In this document: piece after piece, positions 23,347 to 31,427 of the stretch | How the letters are laid out: every line of letters starts with the position of its first letter | Numbering within the stretch: the stretch's first letter is position 1 | The notes under the pieces: model-generated | What the model was told of the DNA's origin: nothing | The model's database searches: none | What the model saw: only the letters and a program-made list of their open reading frames with translations | Program-made: the position numbers and the translations under genes | NCBI GenBank assembly: GCA_040880545.1 | Contig: JBBDIE010000073.1 | Coordinates: 1 to 32,140 of the forward strand | Reading direction: 5' to 3' | Length of the DNA stretch: 32,140 nucleotides | DNA from: M55B112 sp040880545 | GTDB lineage: Bacteria > Bacteroidota > Bacteroidia > Bacteroidales > GCA-2748055

Positions 23347-24549
23347 TTACTTTACCTTGTAGGCAATGAGTACCTTCCCGTGCCTGAGGTACAGTGTTCC
23401 ATCGTGTATTACGGGATGTGCCCAATGCTGTTCCGAACCATGGGTAACGCGTGTTTTACTCACCAGGTCAAATTTATCAGGGGTTGCATTGATCAGCGCC
23501 AACTCTCCCCGTTCCGAATAACCAAATAGTTTTCCATCGGCGGCTATCACCACCCCTTTCCCCACTTCTGAACTGGTATACATATCCTTCCCGGTCTCCC
23601 AGTCGATGCACCGCCAGTCGCGTTCCTTATCCCCTGATCCATATATGTACCCGTTGAGAAATACGGCTCCTCCAATCCTGTTATCGAATGGATTGTTCCA
23701 TGCAAGCTGAATGTTGCTTCCATCCTCACTAAGATTCAATCTGCCCGAACCCTGACCGTATCCGCTGAAAAAAAAGAGGCCACCCTCCCTGTAAATGGGG
23801 GTATTTGCATGAATGGAATGCTGGTTGGGGTGGTACTGCGACCAGAGTAGTTTCCCCGTTGCGGCATCTATACCCAGCAAATGTGATTCGGTATGTGTGG
23901 CCAATATTTTCCTGCCATTGTGTTTAAACAGCAACGGGGTACAGTAGGCCGTCAGCTCCCCTTTCCCGGGGCTGCTCCATATCAGTTCACCGGTAAACCG
24001 GTTTAGCGCTACCACATTGTTTTTACCTCCGGGAGTGGCATAAATAATTTCCCCATCAACAACAGGTGTTTCGTTGTATCCCCATGTGATCGTATCGCCT
24101 CCCAGGTCCTTCACCATATCCACGGTCCAAATCTTTTCAGCATTCACCTCCTTTATGCAGTACAATTTACCATATCCACTCATCAGATAGACTTTATCGC
24201 CTGTAATGACTGGTGTGCCGCGCGGACCGTAATAGCTCTCCTTATATTCCGGGCCATAGGCCTTTTTATAAACCAGGTTCCCTTCCAGATCAAACTTGAA
24301 CAGGAATCCTGTCCCATCTGTCATTCCTGAAGTATAGATATAATCACCCGCAACAACAGGTGATGAATGTCCCTGTCCAAGTTCTTCATATAACCAGACA
24401 ATTTCCGGCCCGTCGTCTGGCCACACATTTAACAATCCCGATTCGGTATATATTCCGTCGGTACCATTTCTCCAGACGGTTGATTCCTGCGAATCGCAGG
24501 AAATGGCAATAAGGATTGTTGTAAGAGTTAGTAAGAATTTAATTTTCAT
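23347..24549 (-). CDS. Lipoprotein PQQ-like beta-propeller, first gene of the redox operon
   Basis: A 400-residue protein with a lipoprotein signal (MKIKFLLTLTTILIAISC, lipobox Cys18 followed by Asp). The mature part opens with TVWRNGTDGIYTESGLL-NVWPDDGPEIVW and contains PQQ-like blades (LFKFDLEGNLVYKKA, LYCIKEVNAEKIWTV, VVALNRFTGELIWSS, LLGIDAATGKLLWSQ, RCIDWETGKDMYTS), ending WAHPVIHDGTLYLRHGKVLIAY. It is clearly a paralogue of the 22011-23258 product. The Asp at +2 of the lipobox would, by the rule known from enterobacteria, favour retention in the inner membrane, although Bacteroidota sorting differs. A perfect TAnnTTTG box lies upstream, so transcription of the operon probably starts here. 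Confidence 0.86.
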   Translation of the reverse strand: MKIKFLLTLTTILIAISCDSQESTVWRNGTDGIYTESGLLNVWPDDGPEIVWLYEELGQGHSSPVVAGDYIYTSGMTDGTGFLFKFDLEGNLVYKKAYGPEYKESYYGPRGTPVITGDKVYLMSGYGKLYCIKEVNAEKIWTVDMVKDLGGDTITWGYNETPVVDGEIIYATPGGKNNVVALNRFTGELIWSSPGKGELTAYCTPLLFKHNGRKILATHTESHLLGIDAATGKLLWSQYHPNQHSIHANTPIYREGGLFFFSGYGQGSGRLNLSEDGSNIQLAWNNPFDNRIGGAVFLNGYIYGSGDKERDWRCIDWETGKDMYTSSEVGKGVVIAADGKLFGYSERGELALINATPDKFDLVSKTRVTHGSEQHWAHPVIHDGTLYLRHGKVLIAYKVK

Positions 24550-24621
24550 GGTTTTATATTATATTCAAATGATTTTACAACTGCGGAACTTTATAATTTT
24601 TCAATTTTTAATCAAAATCTT

Positions 24622-24651
24622 CAAATTTATTATTAAAGCGCTGTATTCAGA
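24622..24651 (-). promoter_or_regulatory. Candidate promoter of the propeller/Fe-S operon
   Basis: On the minus strand TAAATTTG (24629-24622) matches the Bacteroidota -7 box TAnnTTTG exactly; TCTG (24651-24648), one base from the -33 TTTG, is 18 nt upstream. The inferred transcript would have a leader of roughly 65 nt before the ATG at 24549. The region is AT-rich, so a chance match is possible. Confidence 0.4.
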
Positions 24652-24762
24652 GGCTTTTAACATTAATTAAGGCTAATTCAGAATCATTCTACCATGCAAT
24701 CGCAATACAGAAATTCACTTTTTCAAAGTTTTTTAATAACTTGGTTTCAAAATCCTGAAATC

Positions 24763-25722
24763 ATGAAACGTAGAGACTTTATTTCAAAAACAGCTATGTC
24801 TATTCCCATGTTAAGCATGTTTCCTGCAGACCTCTCATCACTTGGTATCGAGAAAAGGCGCGGTAAGATTGAACACCGAACCCTGGGAAAAACCGGGATC
24901 AGCCTTTCTGCCATTGGATTTGGCGGTATTGTGGTGAGGGATACAACCTCAGAGCAGGCTGCAGCACGCGTAAAGGAGGCCATCGACTACGGGGTGAATT
25001 ATTTCGATGTGGCTCCCTCCTATGGCAATGCTGAGGAGATGCTGGGTCCGGCCCTGGAACCTTATAGAAAAGATGTTTACCTGGCCTGCAAAACGGGGGT
25101 GCGAACCAAAGACGGGGCAAGGAAAGAGTTGGAGGAATCGCTCAAAAAACTGAAAACCGACCATTTCGACATTTACCAGCTCCATGCGGTAACCTCCCTG
25201 GAGGATGTGGATACTATTTTTTCTGAGAATGGCGCGATGAAAACGTTTCTCAAAGCGCGAGAGGAAGGGTTGGTGAAAAAACTCGGATTCTCTGCACATT
25301 CGGTGGAAGCAGCCATGGAACTGATGAGACGGTTTGACTTTGACACGATCCTCTTCCCGTTTAATTATGCTTGCTGGTACCATGGAAATTTTGGCCCACA
25401 GGTAATGGAGAAGGCCCAGGAAAAGGAGATGGGTATTCTGGCCCTGAAAGCGATGGCCTACAGACCATGGCAGGAAGGAGCTGAACGATCCGTGGAAAAG
25501 GTATGGTATGAGCCTCTGACTAATGAAGATGATGCACGTCGCGGACTCCGCTTCACCCTGTCGCATCCGGTCACATCAGCCATTCCCCCGGGTCATGAAG
25601 ATCTGTTTTCCATGGCACTACGCCTGGCAGCAGATTTCAGTCCGATGAAAAAGAAGGAGATTATGGAGATGAAAGAGAAGGCGATGAATACCGAGCCATT
25701 GTTTAGTTACACTGCGGTTTAG
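24763..25722 (+). CDS. Aldo/keto reductase with N-terminal export-like sequence
   Basis: A 319-residue NAD(P)H-dependent oxidoreductase of the AKR superfamily, probably reducing or oxidising carbonyl/alcohol or sugar substrates. The start at ATG 24763 gives MKRRDFISKTAMSIPMLSMF, a twin-arginine-like leader; an upstream in-frame ATG at 24694 would add 23 residues before it. The barrel begins RTLGKTGISLSAIGFGGIV (39-57), and the catalytic tetrad is complete: D82 (NYFDVAPSYG), Y87, K110 (LACKTG) and H141 (IYQLHAV). It is divergent from the propeller operon with 213 nt between starts. The stop overlaps the stop of the convergent phosphoesterase gene. Confidence 0.92.
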   Translation: MKRRDFISKTAMSIPMLSMFPADLSSLGIEKRRGKIEHRTLGKTGISLSAIGFGGIVVRDTTSEQAAARVKEAIDYGVNYFDVAPSYGNAEEMLGPALEPYRKDVYLACKTGVRTKDGARKELEESLKKLKTDHFDIYQLHAVTSLEDVDTIFSENGAMKTFLKAREEGLVKKLGFSAHSVEAAMELMRRFDFDTILFPFNYACWYHGNFGPQVMEKAQEKEMGILALKAMAYRPWQEGAERSVEKVWYEPLTNEDDARRGLRFTLSHPVTSAIPPGHEDLFSMALRLAADFSPMKKKEIMEMKEKAMNTEPLFSYTAV

Positions 25723-26561
25723 AGCTCAATAAAACGATATACGATCCCTTCACTGCCTGCTTCCAGTTGCAGAATGGATGCATCATCGTTGTCATCCCGT
25801 ATGGCATCCAGCGTAATATAGGTGGTTGTCCTGAACTTTTTTTCATACCGCTTATGGTCATGACCCTGGATTACAATATTTACATTGTGCCTGTCGAACA
25901 GGTCCAATAACAACAACAGCTCTTCATTGAGAATATTTGTAGAGGTGGTAAAACGGTTCCTGAAAAAATTAACATGGGTGATAACTGTGGTATACCTGTG
26001 GCTGTCCCGCTCCTCTTCCAACAATTGTTGCAACCATACCAGTTGACTGGTTCCCAGTGTTCCCCCGCCTGTATCGAGGAATATGTATAGATCAGAACTA
26101 TCACTGGTATTAACCTTGAAGGTGTATGACGATGCACCGAAAATTTCAAAAAAATGGGGCCACCCTTCAAAATAAAGGTCGTGGTTCCCGGGCACAACGC
26201 ATACCGGCATATCACCGGCTGCGACAAGTTCCATGGCCATTACTTCATAATCCTCTTCCCTTCCTGTTGTAACATCTCCGGCAATGGCTAGGGCTACTGC
26301 TCCCTCTTGTTCAGCTATCTGAAAGGTCCGTTGCAGATTCACAGTACCTCCCACATGGGAATCGCTCCCCACAATTAATGTATATCCATCCGTGGTCACA
26401 GTCAATGCTCTCTCCGGGTTGTCACTGTTCCATTGTGCCGACATTTCAAACCGCTCATTCACTGCCACAGGCGTATAAACCACACCTGTGACATCCAGGT
26501 CGTACCTGCAGGACGCCACCAACATAAAAATGGTCCCTATGATTATCGTCCTAATTGCCAT
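25719..26561 (-). CDS. Calcineurin-like metallophosphoesterase, lipoprotein
   Basis: A 280-residue protein with all metallophosphoesterase motifs: D67-x-H69 (GSDSHVGG), GD at D96 (AIAGDVTTGRE), GNHD (N126-H127 in VPGNHDLYFEG), H196 (VITHVNFF) and GHDH (H234, H236). It hydrolyses phosphoester bonds with a dimetal centre; the substrate is unknown. The ATG at 26561 starts a lipoprotein signal ending in the lipobox VASC (C18), so the enzyme is probably anchored in the envelope. The gene overlaps the preceding barrel gene by 19 nt and converges on the aldo/keto reductase, sharing four bases (25719-25722) where both stops lie. Confidence 0.9.
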   Translation of the reverse strand: MAIRTIIIGTIFMLVASCRYDLDVTGVVYTPVAVNERFEMSAQWNSDNPERALTVTTDGYTLIVGSDSHVGGTVNLQRTFQIAEQEGAVALAIAGDVTTGREEDYEVMAMELVAAGDMPVCVVPGNHDLYFEGWPHFFEIFGASSYTFKVNTSDSSDLYIFLDTGGGTLGTSQLVWLQQLLEEERDSHRYTTVITHVNFFRNRFTTSTNILNEELLLLLDLFDRHNVNIVIQGHDHKRYEKKFRTTTYITLDAIRDDNDDASILQLEAGSEGIVYRFIEL

Positions 26562-27268
26562 TGTATTCCTGTTCTGAAGTAAAAACCATAATGGTTTGCA
26601 TGAAGATTCAACATCCCGGCACCCTGGTACCACACGGAGGAATGAATACGAATTCCATCGCTGATCCGGTAATGGCCAGCCATACTTAACATCGGATTGG
26701 TCTCTTGCTGAATCAGGAAGTGATCGTAATTGGTTACCGTGGCCGAAAGATTCCAGATGGCGGGTTGTTCATGCAGACTAAGTGTACCCCTGTAAATGAA
26801 ATTCCTGGGTTCCCATAACCTGAGATCAGCTCCGGGCACCGGGCCACCGGTAGCCTCTGTTTTGTAATCCAGCGTATACAGACGCGCATGGTATCCCAGG
26901 TGAATCTCCAGATACTTCCGCTCATGACGAATTACTGTACCTAAATTATGTTCTGCAGTTCTGCCGGAATATGGATTTGACCTGAAAAAAAGGATGGCCG
27001 AAAATGGTTGTTCTTCCATGGTAAAATCAAATCCCCCATGGATGAACCATCCTGAAAAAATCTGCCTTTCAGCCTCTGAAAAAGTCCATTGTAATCCGGT
27101 ACTTCCATGAAACTGACGAAAATTGTATGTGCCTGTAACCGATGGTTTCAGCGAGAATCCCGAAGAGACAGTACTACTCCCTGCATCCATGAAACCCAGA
27201 AACTGAACCTGTCCCCAGCCGGGGGCGAGCCACATAAACATCAGGGTACAATACAAAATTCTTTTCAT
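26543..27268 (-). CDS. Hypothetical outer-membrane beta-barrel-like protein
   Basis: A 241-residue protein with signal peptide MKRILYCTLMFMWLAPGWGQ. The start at ATG 27268 is chosen because it begins the signal peptide. The mature part is a series of alternating strands with many aromatics and turns (TGTYNFRQFHGSTGLQWTF, FSGWFIHGGFDFT, AILFFRSNPYSG, EIHLGYHARLYTLDY, GRIHSSVWYQGAG-like SDGIRIHSSVWYQGAG, HYGFYFRTGIQWQLGR), ending with hydrophobic and aromatic residues as in outer-membrane proteins. No family recognised. It overlaps the metallophosphoesterase gene by 19 nt, so the two are translated from one transcript. Confidence 0.75.
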   Translation of the reverse strand: MKRILYCTLMFMWLAPGWGQVQFLGFMDAGSSTVSSGFSLKPSVTGTYNFRQFHGSTGLQWTFSEAERQIFSGWFIHGGFDFTMEEQPFSAILFFRSNPYSGRTAEHNLGTVIRHERKYLEIHLGYHARLYTLDYKTEATGGPVPGADLRLWEPRNFIYRGTLSLHEQPAIWNLSATVTNYDHFLIQQETNPMLSMAGHYRISDGIRIHSSVWYQGAGMLNLHANHYGFYFRTGIQWQLGR

Positions 27269-27359
27269 GGAACAGCTGGTCATGGTCAGCAAGATAGTGA
27301 TTTTACGGCCAGATTACTTCTACTCTTTTCAATTACCTGCCATATCTGGTGATGCCGGA

Positions 27360-27611
27360 CTAAAACTCCTTGCTTCCAAACTCACTCTTTGCTTCCCTCA
27401 ACATCTTTCCGTCCATGTTATATGAATAGACGATGCCCAACTCCGCAATGGGGCCATAACGGAAATAGGTTGTCTCCTGGAAAAAGATCTGTTCACCCGC
27501 ATCATTATATGCACGCGTTTCCAGTCCTTTTTCAAAAAACCTGGTATAGTCGATCATCAACCGATATCCATGAAGCGGTGTGTGGTCTGCCTGGTTAAAA
27601 TGATCCAGCAT
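27360..27611 (-). CDS. Short hypothetical ORF with YD-like repeats, possible gene remnant
   Basis: An 83-residue frame from ATG 27611 to TAG/TAA at 27360-27362, 37 nt behind the GH3 stop. It has a coding-like composition with two similar units: AYNDAGEQIFFQET and SYNMDGKMLREAKSEFG, resembling Y-N/D-x-G-K YD-type repeats. The frame is also open upstream through the end of the GH3 gene, with GYDPVADQTGT just before the ATG, and there is no signal peptide. Either it is a small real gene, or it is the 3' relic of a larger secreted protein whose 5' part was lost. I cannot decide between these. Confidence 0.45.
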   Translation of the reverse strand: MLDHFNQADHTPLHGYRLMIDYTRFFEKGLETRAYNDAGEQIFFQETTYFRYGPIAELGIVYSYNMDGKMLREAKSEFGSKEF

Positions 27612-27648
27612 GGTTCCCGTCTGGTCGGCTACCGGATCGTAACCGTAG

Positions 27649-29844
27649 TTATAATTTTCTAACTGTTTTCCAGTCAAGTACCAATTCAACAGGCTCAGCA
27701 GCGCCCAGTACCTGGCTTCTTTCCGAGGGTACGGCACCAGCCACAAAAATTTTGTAATCGCCTTTTGGCAGAAATTTCCCGCCTGTTTCATCTACCTGCA
27801 TAAGTGCCTCTGCCGGCAATTCAAAATCAATCATTACACTTTCGCCTGCAGGGATAAGCTTTCGCTGTAATCCCCTGAGTGAATAAAGCGGATATCCCTT
27901 ACCAGCAAGCGGTGAAGCGATATAAAGCTGACTCACCTCTTCGCCGGCATGATCTCCCGTATTTGTTACTTTGGCTCGTATAAGCATCTTATCCTCCACT
28001 TTTTCAGCAGTGATACCTGAATATCTGAACGTTGTATAGCTCAGGCCAAACCCAAAAGTGAAAAGCGGGTCGGTTTCCATATATCGGTATGTTCTCCCCG
28101 CCATGGCATAATCTTCATAGGGTGGCAGATCATCCACAGAATAAGGAACTGTGAATGGCATCCTTCCTGATGGAGAAGCATCACCAAAGATCAAATCAGC
28201 CAATGCATTCCCTCCCTGTTCTCCCGGGTACCAGGTATAGATCACTGCATCGGCAAATTCAAAAACCTCCGGAATGATAACCGGAGAGCCTCCTGTAATT
28301 ACAACAATCAGTGGATTATCGCCTTGTGACCTGATCTTTTTCAGAAAATCGACCTGTCCCTTTGGCAATCTGCAGTCGGTATTGTCGCCCTTGTTAAATG
28401 AAGCAATGGATTCGCCCTCCTCACCTTCCCACAGGCCATTAATACCCATGATGGCAATACATGCATCGGCAGCGGCGGCGCCTCCTGTTGTCCAGTCAAT
28501 GGGATTATCATTTTCCCTGTAAGGCATCTGACCATATTTGTATTCGATGGTAGTTCCCACGCTCACATGACCAGCCAAACCATCGAGAAAATTCACGGTA
28601 TTTCCTGAAATACCATAATAATTGCCCATGAGCACATCAGCGTTGGCGGCCATCGGTCCGGTGACAAATAGCGTTTTGATTTCCTTTTTAAGCGGCAGTA
28701 CATTGTTATTTTTCACCAATACGATAGATTTCTGTGCTACTTCCCTGGCCAGTGCCACATGGGCATCCGATCCCACAACTTCAGCGCCCAGCCTGCTATA
28801 TGGATTTTCCTCCACGGGATCGAAAAAGCCGAGTCTGAATTTCGTTTTCGTGAGTTGAATAAGCGCCTCATCAATGTCCTCTTCGGTTAACAAGCCCTCG
28901 TCAACCGCTTTTCCGAGAAAATTGAAATTGGATCCGCAATTCAGATTCATTCCCGCCTTAATTGACAAGGCAGCTGCCGATTCCGGTGTGTCTGTCAATT
29001 TGTGATGCTGCCAGATATCATTGATGGCTCCGCAGTCCGAAACAAAATAACCGTCGAATTTCCACTGGTTCCTGAGTACTTCTTTCATCAGGTATTCACT
29101 GGCACTGCACGATTCTCCGTTGGTACGGTTATAGGCGCCCATTACTCCCTCCACCTTCGCCTCTGTTACCAGGGCCTGAAAAGCTGGCATGTAGGTTTCC
29201 CAGAGGTCCCTGGGAGAAACCACTGCATCGAATTCGTGCCGAAGTGCCTCGGGACCTGAATGGACCACGTAATGTTTGGCACATGCTGCTGCTTTCAGAT
29301 AGGTAGGATGATTGCCCTGAATCCCTTTTACGAATGCAACCCCGATCCTGGATGTCAGATACGGATCCTCTCCGTAGGTCTCCTGTCCCCTTCCCCATCT
29401 GGGATCGCGGAAAAGATTCACGTTGGGAGACCAGAAGGTGAGACCTGCATACTTTGAACGGTTATCATGGGCGATGGCCACATTGAATTTCGCCCGTGCT
29501 TCATCTGAGATGGCGGTTGACACCCTGAAGATAAGATCTTCATCAAAGGTGGCTCCAAGAGCAATGGCCTGTGGAAAGACGGTGGCACGGCCATTTCTTG
29601 CCACACCATGCAGGCACTCGTTCCACCAGCCATATTCCGGAACATCCAGCCTGGGTATGGCAGGTGCCTGATCCATCAGCTGGGTATACTTCTCTTCCAG
29701 GGTCATGGCACCAATCAGCGCTGCCGACCGCTCCTCAACCGACAAGGTTGGGTCGAGCCATCTGAAATCAGGATTTTCATCCTGTGCTTGTGTAAAATGT
29801 ATAAAACTGAAAATTAAAAGGAATAAGAAACTGAGTTTTTTCAT
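27649..29844 (-). CDS. Glycoside hydrolase family 3 beta-glycosidase (beta-xylosidase-like), secreted
   Basis: A 731-residue exported enzyme; signal peptide MKKLSFLFLLIFSFIHFTQA followed by Q21. The ATG at 29844 is chosen because it begins the signal peptide; an ATG four codons upstream is also possible. The N-terminal (alpha/beta)8 domain has GWWNECLHGVAR (72-83), a signature of beta-xylosidase-like GH3 members, RDPRWGRGQETYGEDPYL, K190-H191 (CAKHYV) and the catalytic nucleophile D270 in GYFVSDCGA. The C-terminal alpha/beta sandwich and fibronectin-like domain follow (VTGGSPVIIP; TYRYMETDPLFTFGFGLSYT; KVTNTGDHAGEEVSQLY). It releases terminal sugars from the non-reducing ends of glycosides, probably xylose- or glucose-containing. 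Transcribed toward the short YD-like ORF; the sodium:solute symporter upstream is a possible importer of its product. Confidence 0.95.
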   Translation of the reverse strand: MKKLSFLFLLIFSFIHFTQAQDENPDFRWLDPTLSVEERSAALIGAMTLEEKYTQLMDQAPAIPRLDVPEYGWWNECLHGVARNGRATVFPQAIALGATFDEDLIFRVSTAISDEARAKFNVAIAHDNRSKYAGLTFWSPNVNLFRDPRWGRGQETYGEDPYLTSRIGVAFVKGIQGNHPTYLKAAACAKHYVVHSGPEALRHEFDAVVSPRDLWETYMPAFQALVTEAKVEGVMGAYNRTNGESCSASEYLMKEVLRNQWKFDGYFVSDCGAINDIWQHHKLTDTPESAAALSIKAGMNLNCGSNFNFLGKAVDEGLLTEEDIDEALIQLTKTKFRLGFFDPVEENPYSRLGAEVVGSDAHVALAREVAQKSIVLVKNNNVLPLKKEIKTLFVTGPMAANADVLMGNYYGISGNTVNFLDGLAGHVSVGTTIEYKYGQMPYRENDNPIDWTTGGAAAADACIAIMGINGLWEGEEGESIASFNKGDNTDCRLPKGQVDFLKKIRSQGDNPLIVVITGGSPVIIPEVFEFADAVIYTWYPGEQGGNALADLIFGDASPSGRMPFTVPYSVDDLPPYEDYAMAGRTYRYMETDPLFTFGFGLSYTTFRYSGITAEKVEDKMLIRAKVTNTGDHAGEEVSQLYIASPLAGKGYPLYSLRGLQRKLIPAGESVMIDFELPAEALMQVDETGGKFLPKGDYKIFVAGAVPSERSQVLGAAEPVELVLDWKTVRKL

Positions 29845-29940
29845 GGGTTCGATCATTTAATCATTGAAATTCATTCATATGTTGACGGATGCCAAAATAG
29901 CAGTTACCAATACATCCTTAACGTATATCGTACGCTTTGT

Positions 29941-29971
29941 CAAATATAAAGAAAAAGTTGAAATAAGCAGA
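29941..29971 (-). promoter_or_regulatory. Candidate Bacteroidota-type promoter of the GH3 gene
   Basis: On the minus strand TATATTTG (29948-29941) matches TAnnTTTG exactly and TCTG (29971-29968) is one base from TTTG, with 19 nt between, the expected spacing. The leader to ATG 29844 would be about 90 nt. This is the best-formed promoter candidate in the window. Confidence 0.5.
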
Positions 29972-30015
29972 ACAGCGCTGATCAAAAGAATCACCCACTC
30001 TGCGAGGTCGGTTAA

Positions 30016-31416
30016 CTACCGTTTCAGATAAAATGCAGCAAAATAGGCCATTCCGGCTCCTAAGATGCCATAGACGATGGGATCGAGTTCCAGGGGGAGA
30101 TCAATTCCCCAGATGATCAGTCCCAGCGAGATTACCCCGCCTGCTATCATCGATGCCAGGGCAGCTTGTGCACTGGGTCTTTTCGCAATAAGCGCCGCCA
30201 GCACGGGGACAATCATACCAGCCACCATAAATGAATATGAATGCAACATCAGTTCCAGTACATTTTCCATCTTCAGTGCCAGCAACAATGCTGTGGCCCC
30301 AATGGTAAAGGTAAGGATCTGCGAATATTTCAGACTGTGTCCCGACTCATGTTTTCGCAGTACATCGGTGAGTATATTTCCTGAAGATGCCATCATACAG
30401 CTGTCGGCTGTGGACATGATCGCTGAGAAATAGGCGGAAATCACCAGTCCCAGCAAACCCACTGGCAGTACAGTCTTTAACAGCAGGGGAAGTCCCATTT
30501 CCGGATCGATATTGGCAATGGTATAGCCGGTGATCACATCCTGGTCCAACGCCACACGAGCGAACATGCCCAATAGTGATCCGACAAATGCCATAAGCGG
30601 GTACTCGAACAGTCCGGCAATGAACCAAGCCTTTTGTGCAGTTTTTGTATCTCTCGATGCATAGATCCGCTGGTAAAGGGTCATCCCTACGAACCAGATG
30701 GGAATGATGGTGAAGGCCCAGTTCACCAGTTGCTGCCAGGTTACATTATTCAATTTAAGAAATGCCGGATCCAGGGTGCTCCTGATGGCATCCATTCCTC
30801 CAATACTCATATAGGCAAAAGGAATTCCGATTAGGGTCAGTCCTGCCATAAGAATGATCCACTGGATCGTATCGGTGTAGATCACAGCCTTAATGCCACC
30901 AACCACCGTATATACAATGGTAATCACACCCATAACGATCATGGCGTTGTTCAGTGTCAGGTAATCAAATGTTGATGAGGCAAGTTTGGCTCCTGCCAGT
31001 ATCTGCGAGCTGGTGAATCCCAGGTACCCAATGGCCGAGATCACCCCTGCCAGCATGGCAACACGTTTGTCGAATATAAATCCAAGGAATTGCGGAAAAG
31101 AATAAAAATTTCCTTTTCTGGCAATGGCCGATACCTTCGGAATCAGAAATACCCCGCTTAACCAGGCGCCGATCAGGCCGGTAAACAGTAGCCAGCTACC
31201 TGATATTCCCATCACAAAGCCAAGACCTCCCAGCCCGATTGAAAAACCACCCCCTACATCTGTGGCGACCACCGACAGGCCAATGTGAATACTGCTCAAC
31301 TTTCTCCCACCAACAAAGTACTCGTCGATATCCTTGTTTTTGCTGAAGAAATAAAAGCCCACTCCCAGGATCACAAGGAGGTAGGCGATGATGATGAGCA
31401 GGTCGATTATATGCAT
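30016..31416 (-). CDS. Sodium:solute symporter family (SSS) transporter
   Basis: A 466-residue integral membrane protein with about 13 transmembrane helices. It starts MHIIDLLIIIAYLLVILGVG and continues with the family block NKDIDEYFVGGRKLS and SVVATDVGGGFSIGLGGLGF (about 28-66), VVGGIKAVIYTDTIQ (about 170-185, the widely shared GG-x-x-AV-x-xTD signature), and IPIWFVGMTLYQRIYASRD. It imports an organic solute with Na+; GH3 next door suggests a sugar or glycoside, but carboxylates and amino acids are also transported by this family. It starts 11 nt after the winged-helix-like gene, so it is the last member of a three-gene operon, and ends 171 nt before the GH3 start. Confidence 0.93.
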   Translation of the reverse strand: MHIIDLLIIIAYLLVILGVGFYFFSKNKDIDEYFVGGRKLSSIHIGLSVVATDVGGGFSIGLGGLGFVMGISGSWLLFTGLIGAWLSGVFLIPKVSAIARKGNFYSFPQFLGFIFDKRVAMLAGVISAIGYLGFTSSQILAGAKLASSTFDYLTLNNAMIVMGVITIVYTVVGGIKAVIYTDTIQWIILMAGLTLIGIPFAYMSIGGMDAIRSTLDPAFLKLNNVTWQQLVNWAFTIIPIWFVGMTLYQRIYASRDTKTAQKAWFIAGLFEYPLMAFVGSLLGMFARVALDQDVITGYTIANIDPEMGLPLLLKTVLPVGLLGLVISAYFSAIMSTADSCMMASSGNILTDVLRKHESGHSLKYSQILTFTIGATALLLALKMENVLELMLHSYSFMVAGMIVPVLAALIAKRPSAQAALASMIAGGVISLGLIIWGIDLPLELDPIVYGILGAGMAYFAAFYLKR

Positions 31417-31427
31417 AGCTTTGTTTA

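Noticed and set aside
9239..24549. A PQQ-dependent alcohol dehydrogenase or hydrogenase operon
   Set aside because: No vicinal Cys pair of quinoprotein dehydrogenases in the PQQ-like proteins, no cytochrome c motif CxxCH, no H-cluster motifs and no NiFe subunit were seen, so these names were not used.
24694..24762. Upstream in-frame extension of the aldo/keto reductase
   Set aside because: The ATG at 24763 directly begins a twin-arginine-like leader, while the 23-residue extension would hide it and has no family counterpart.
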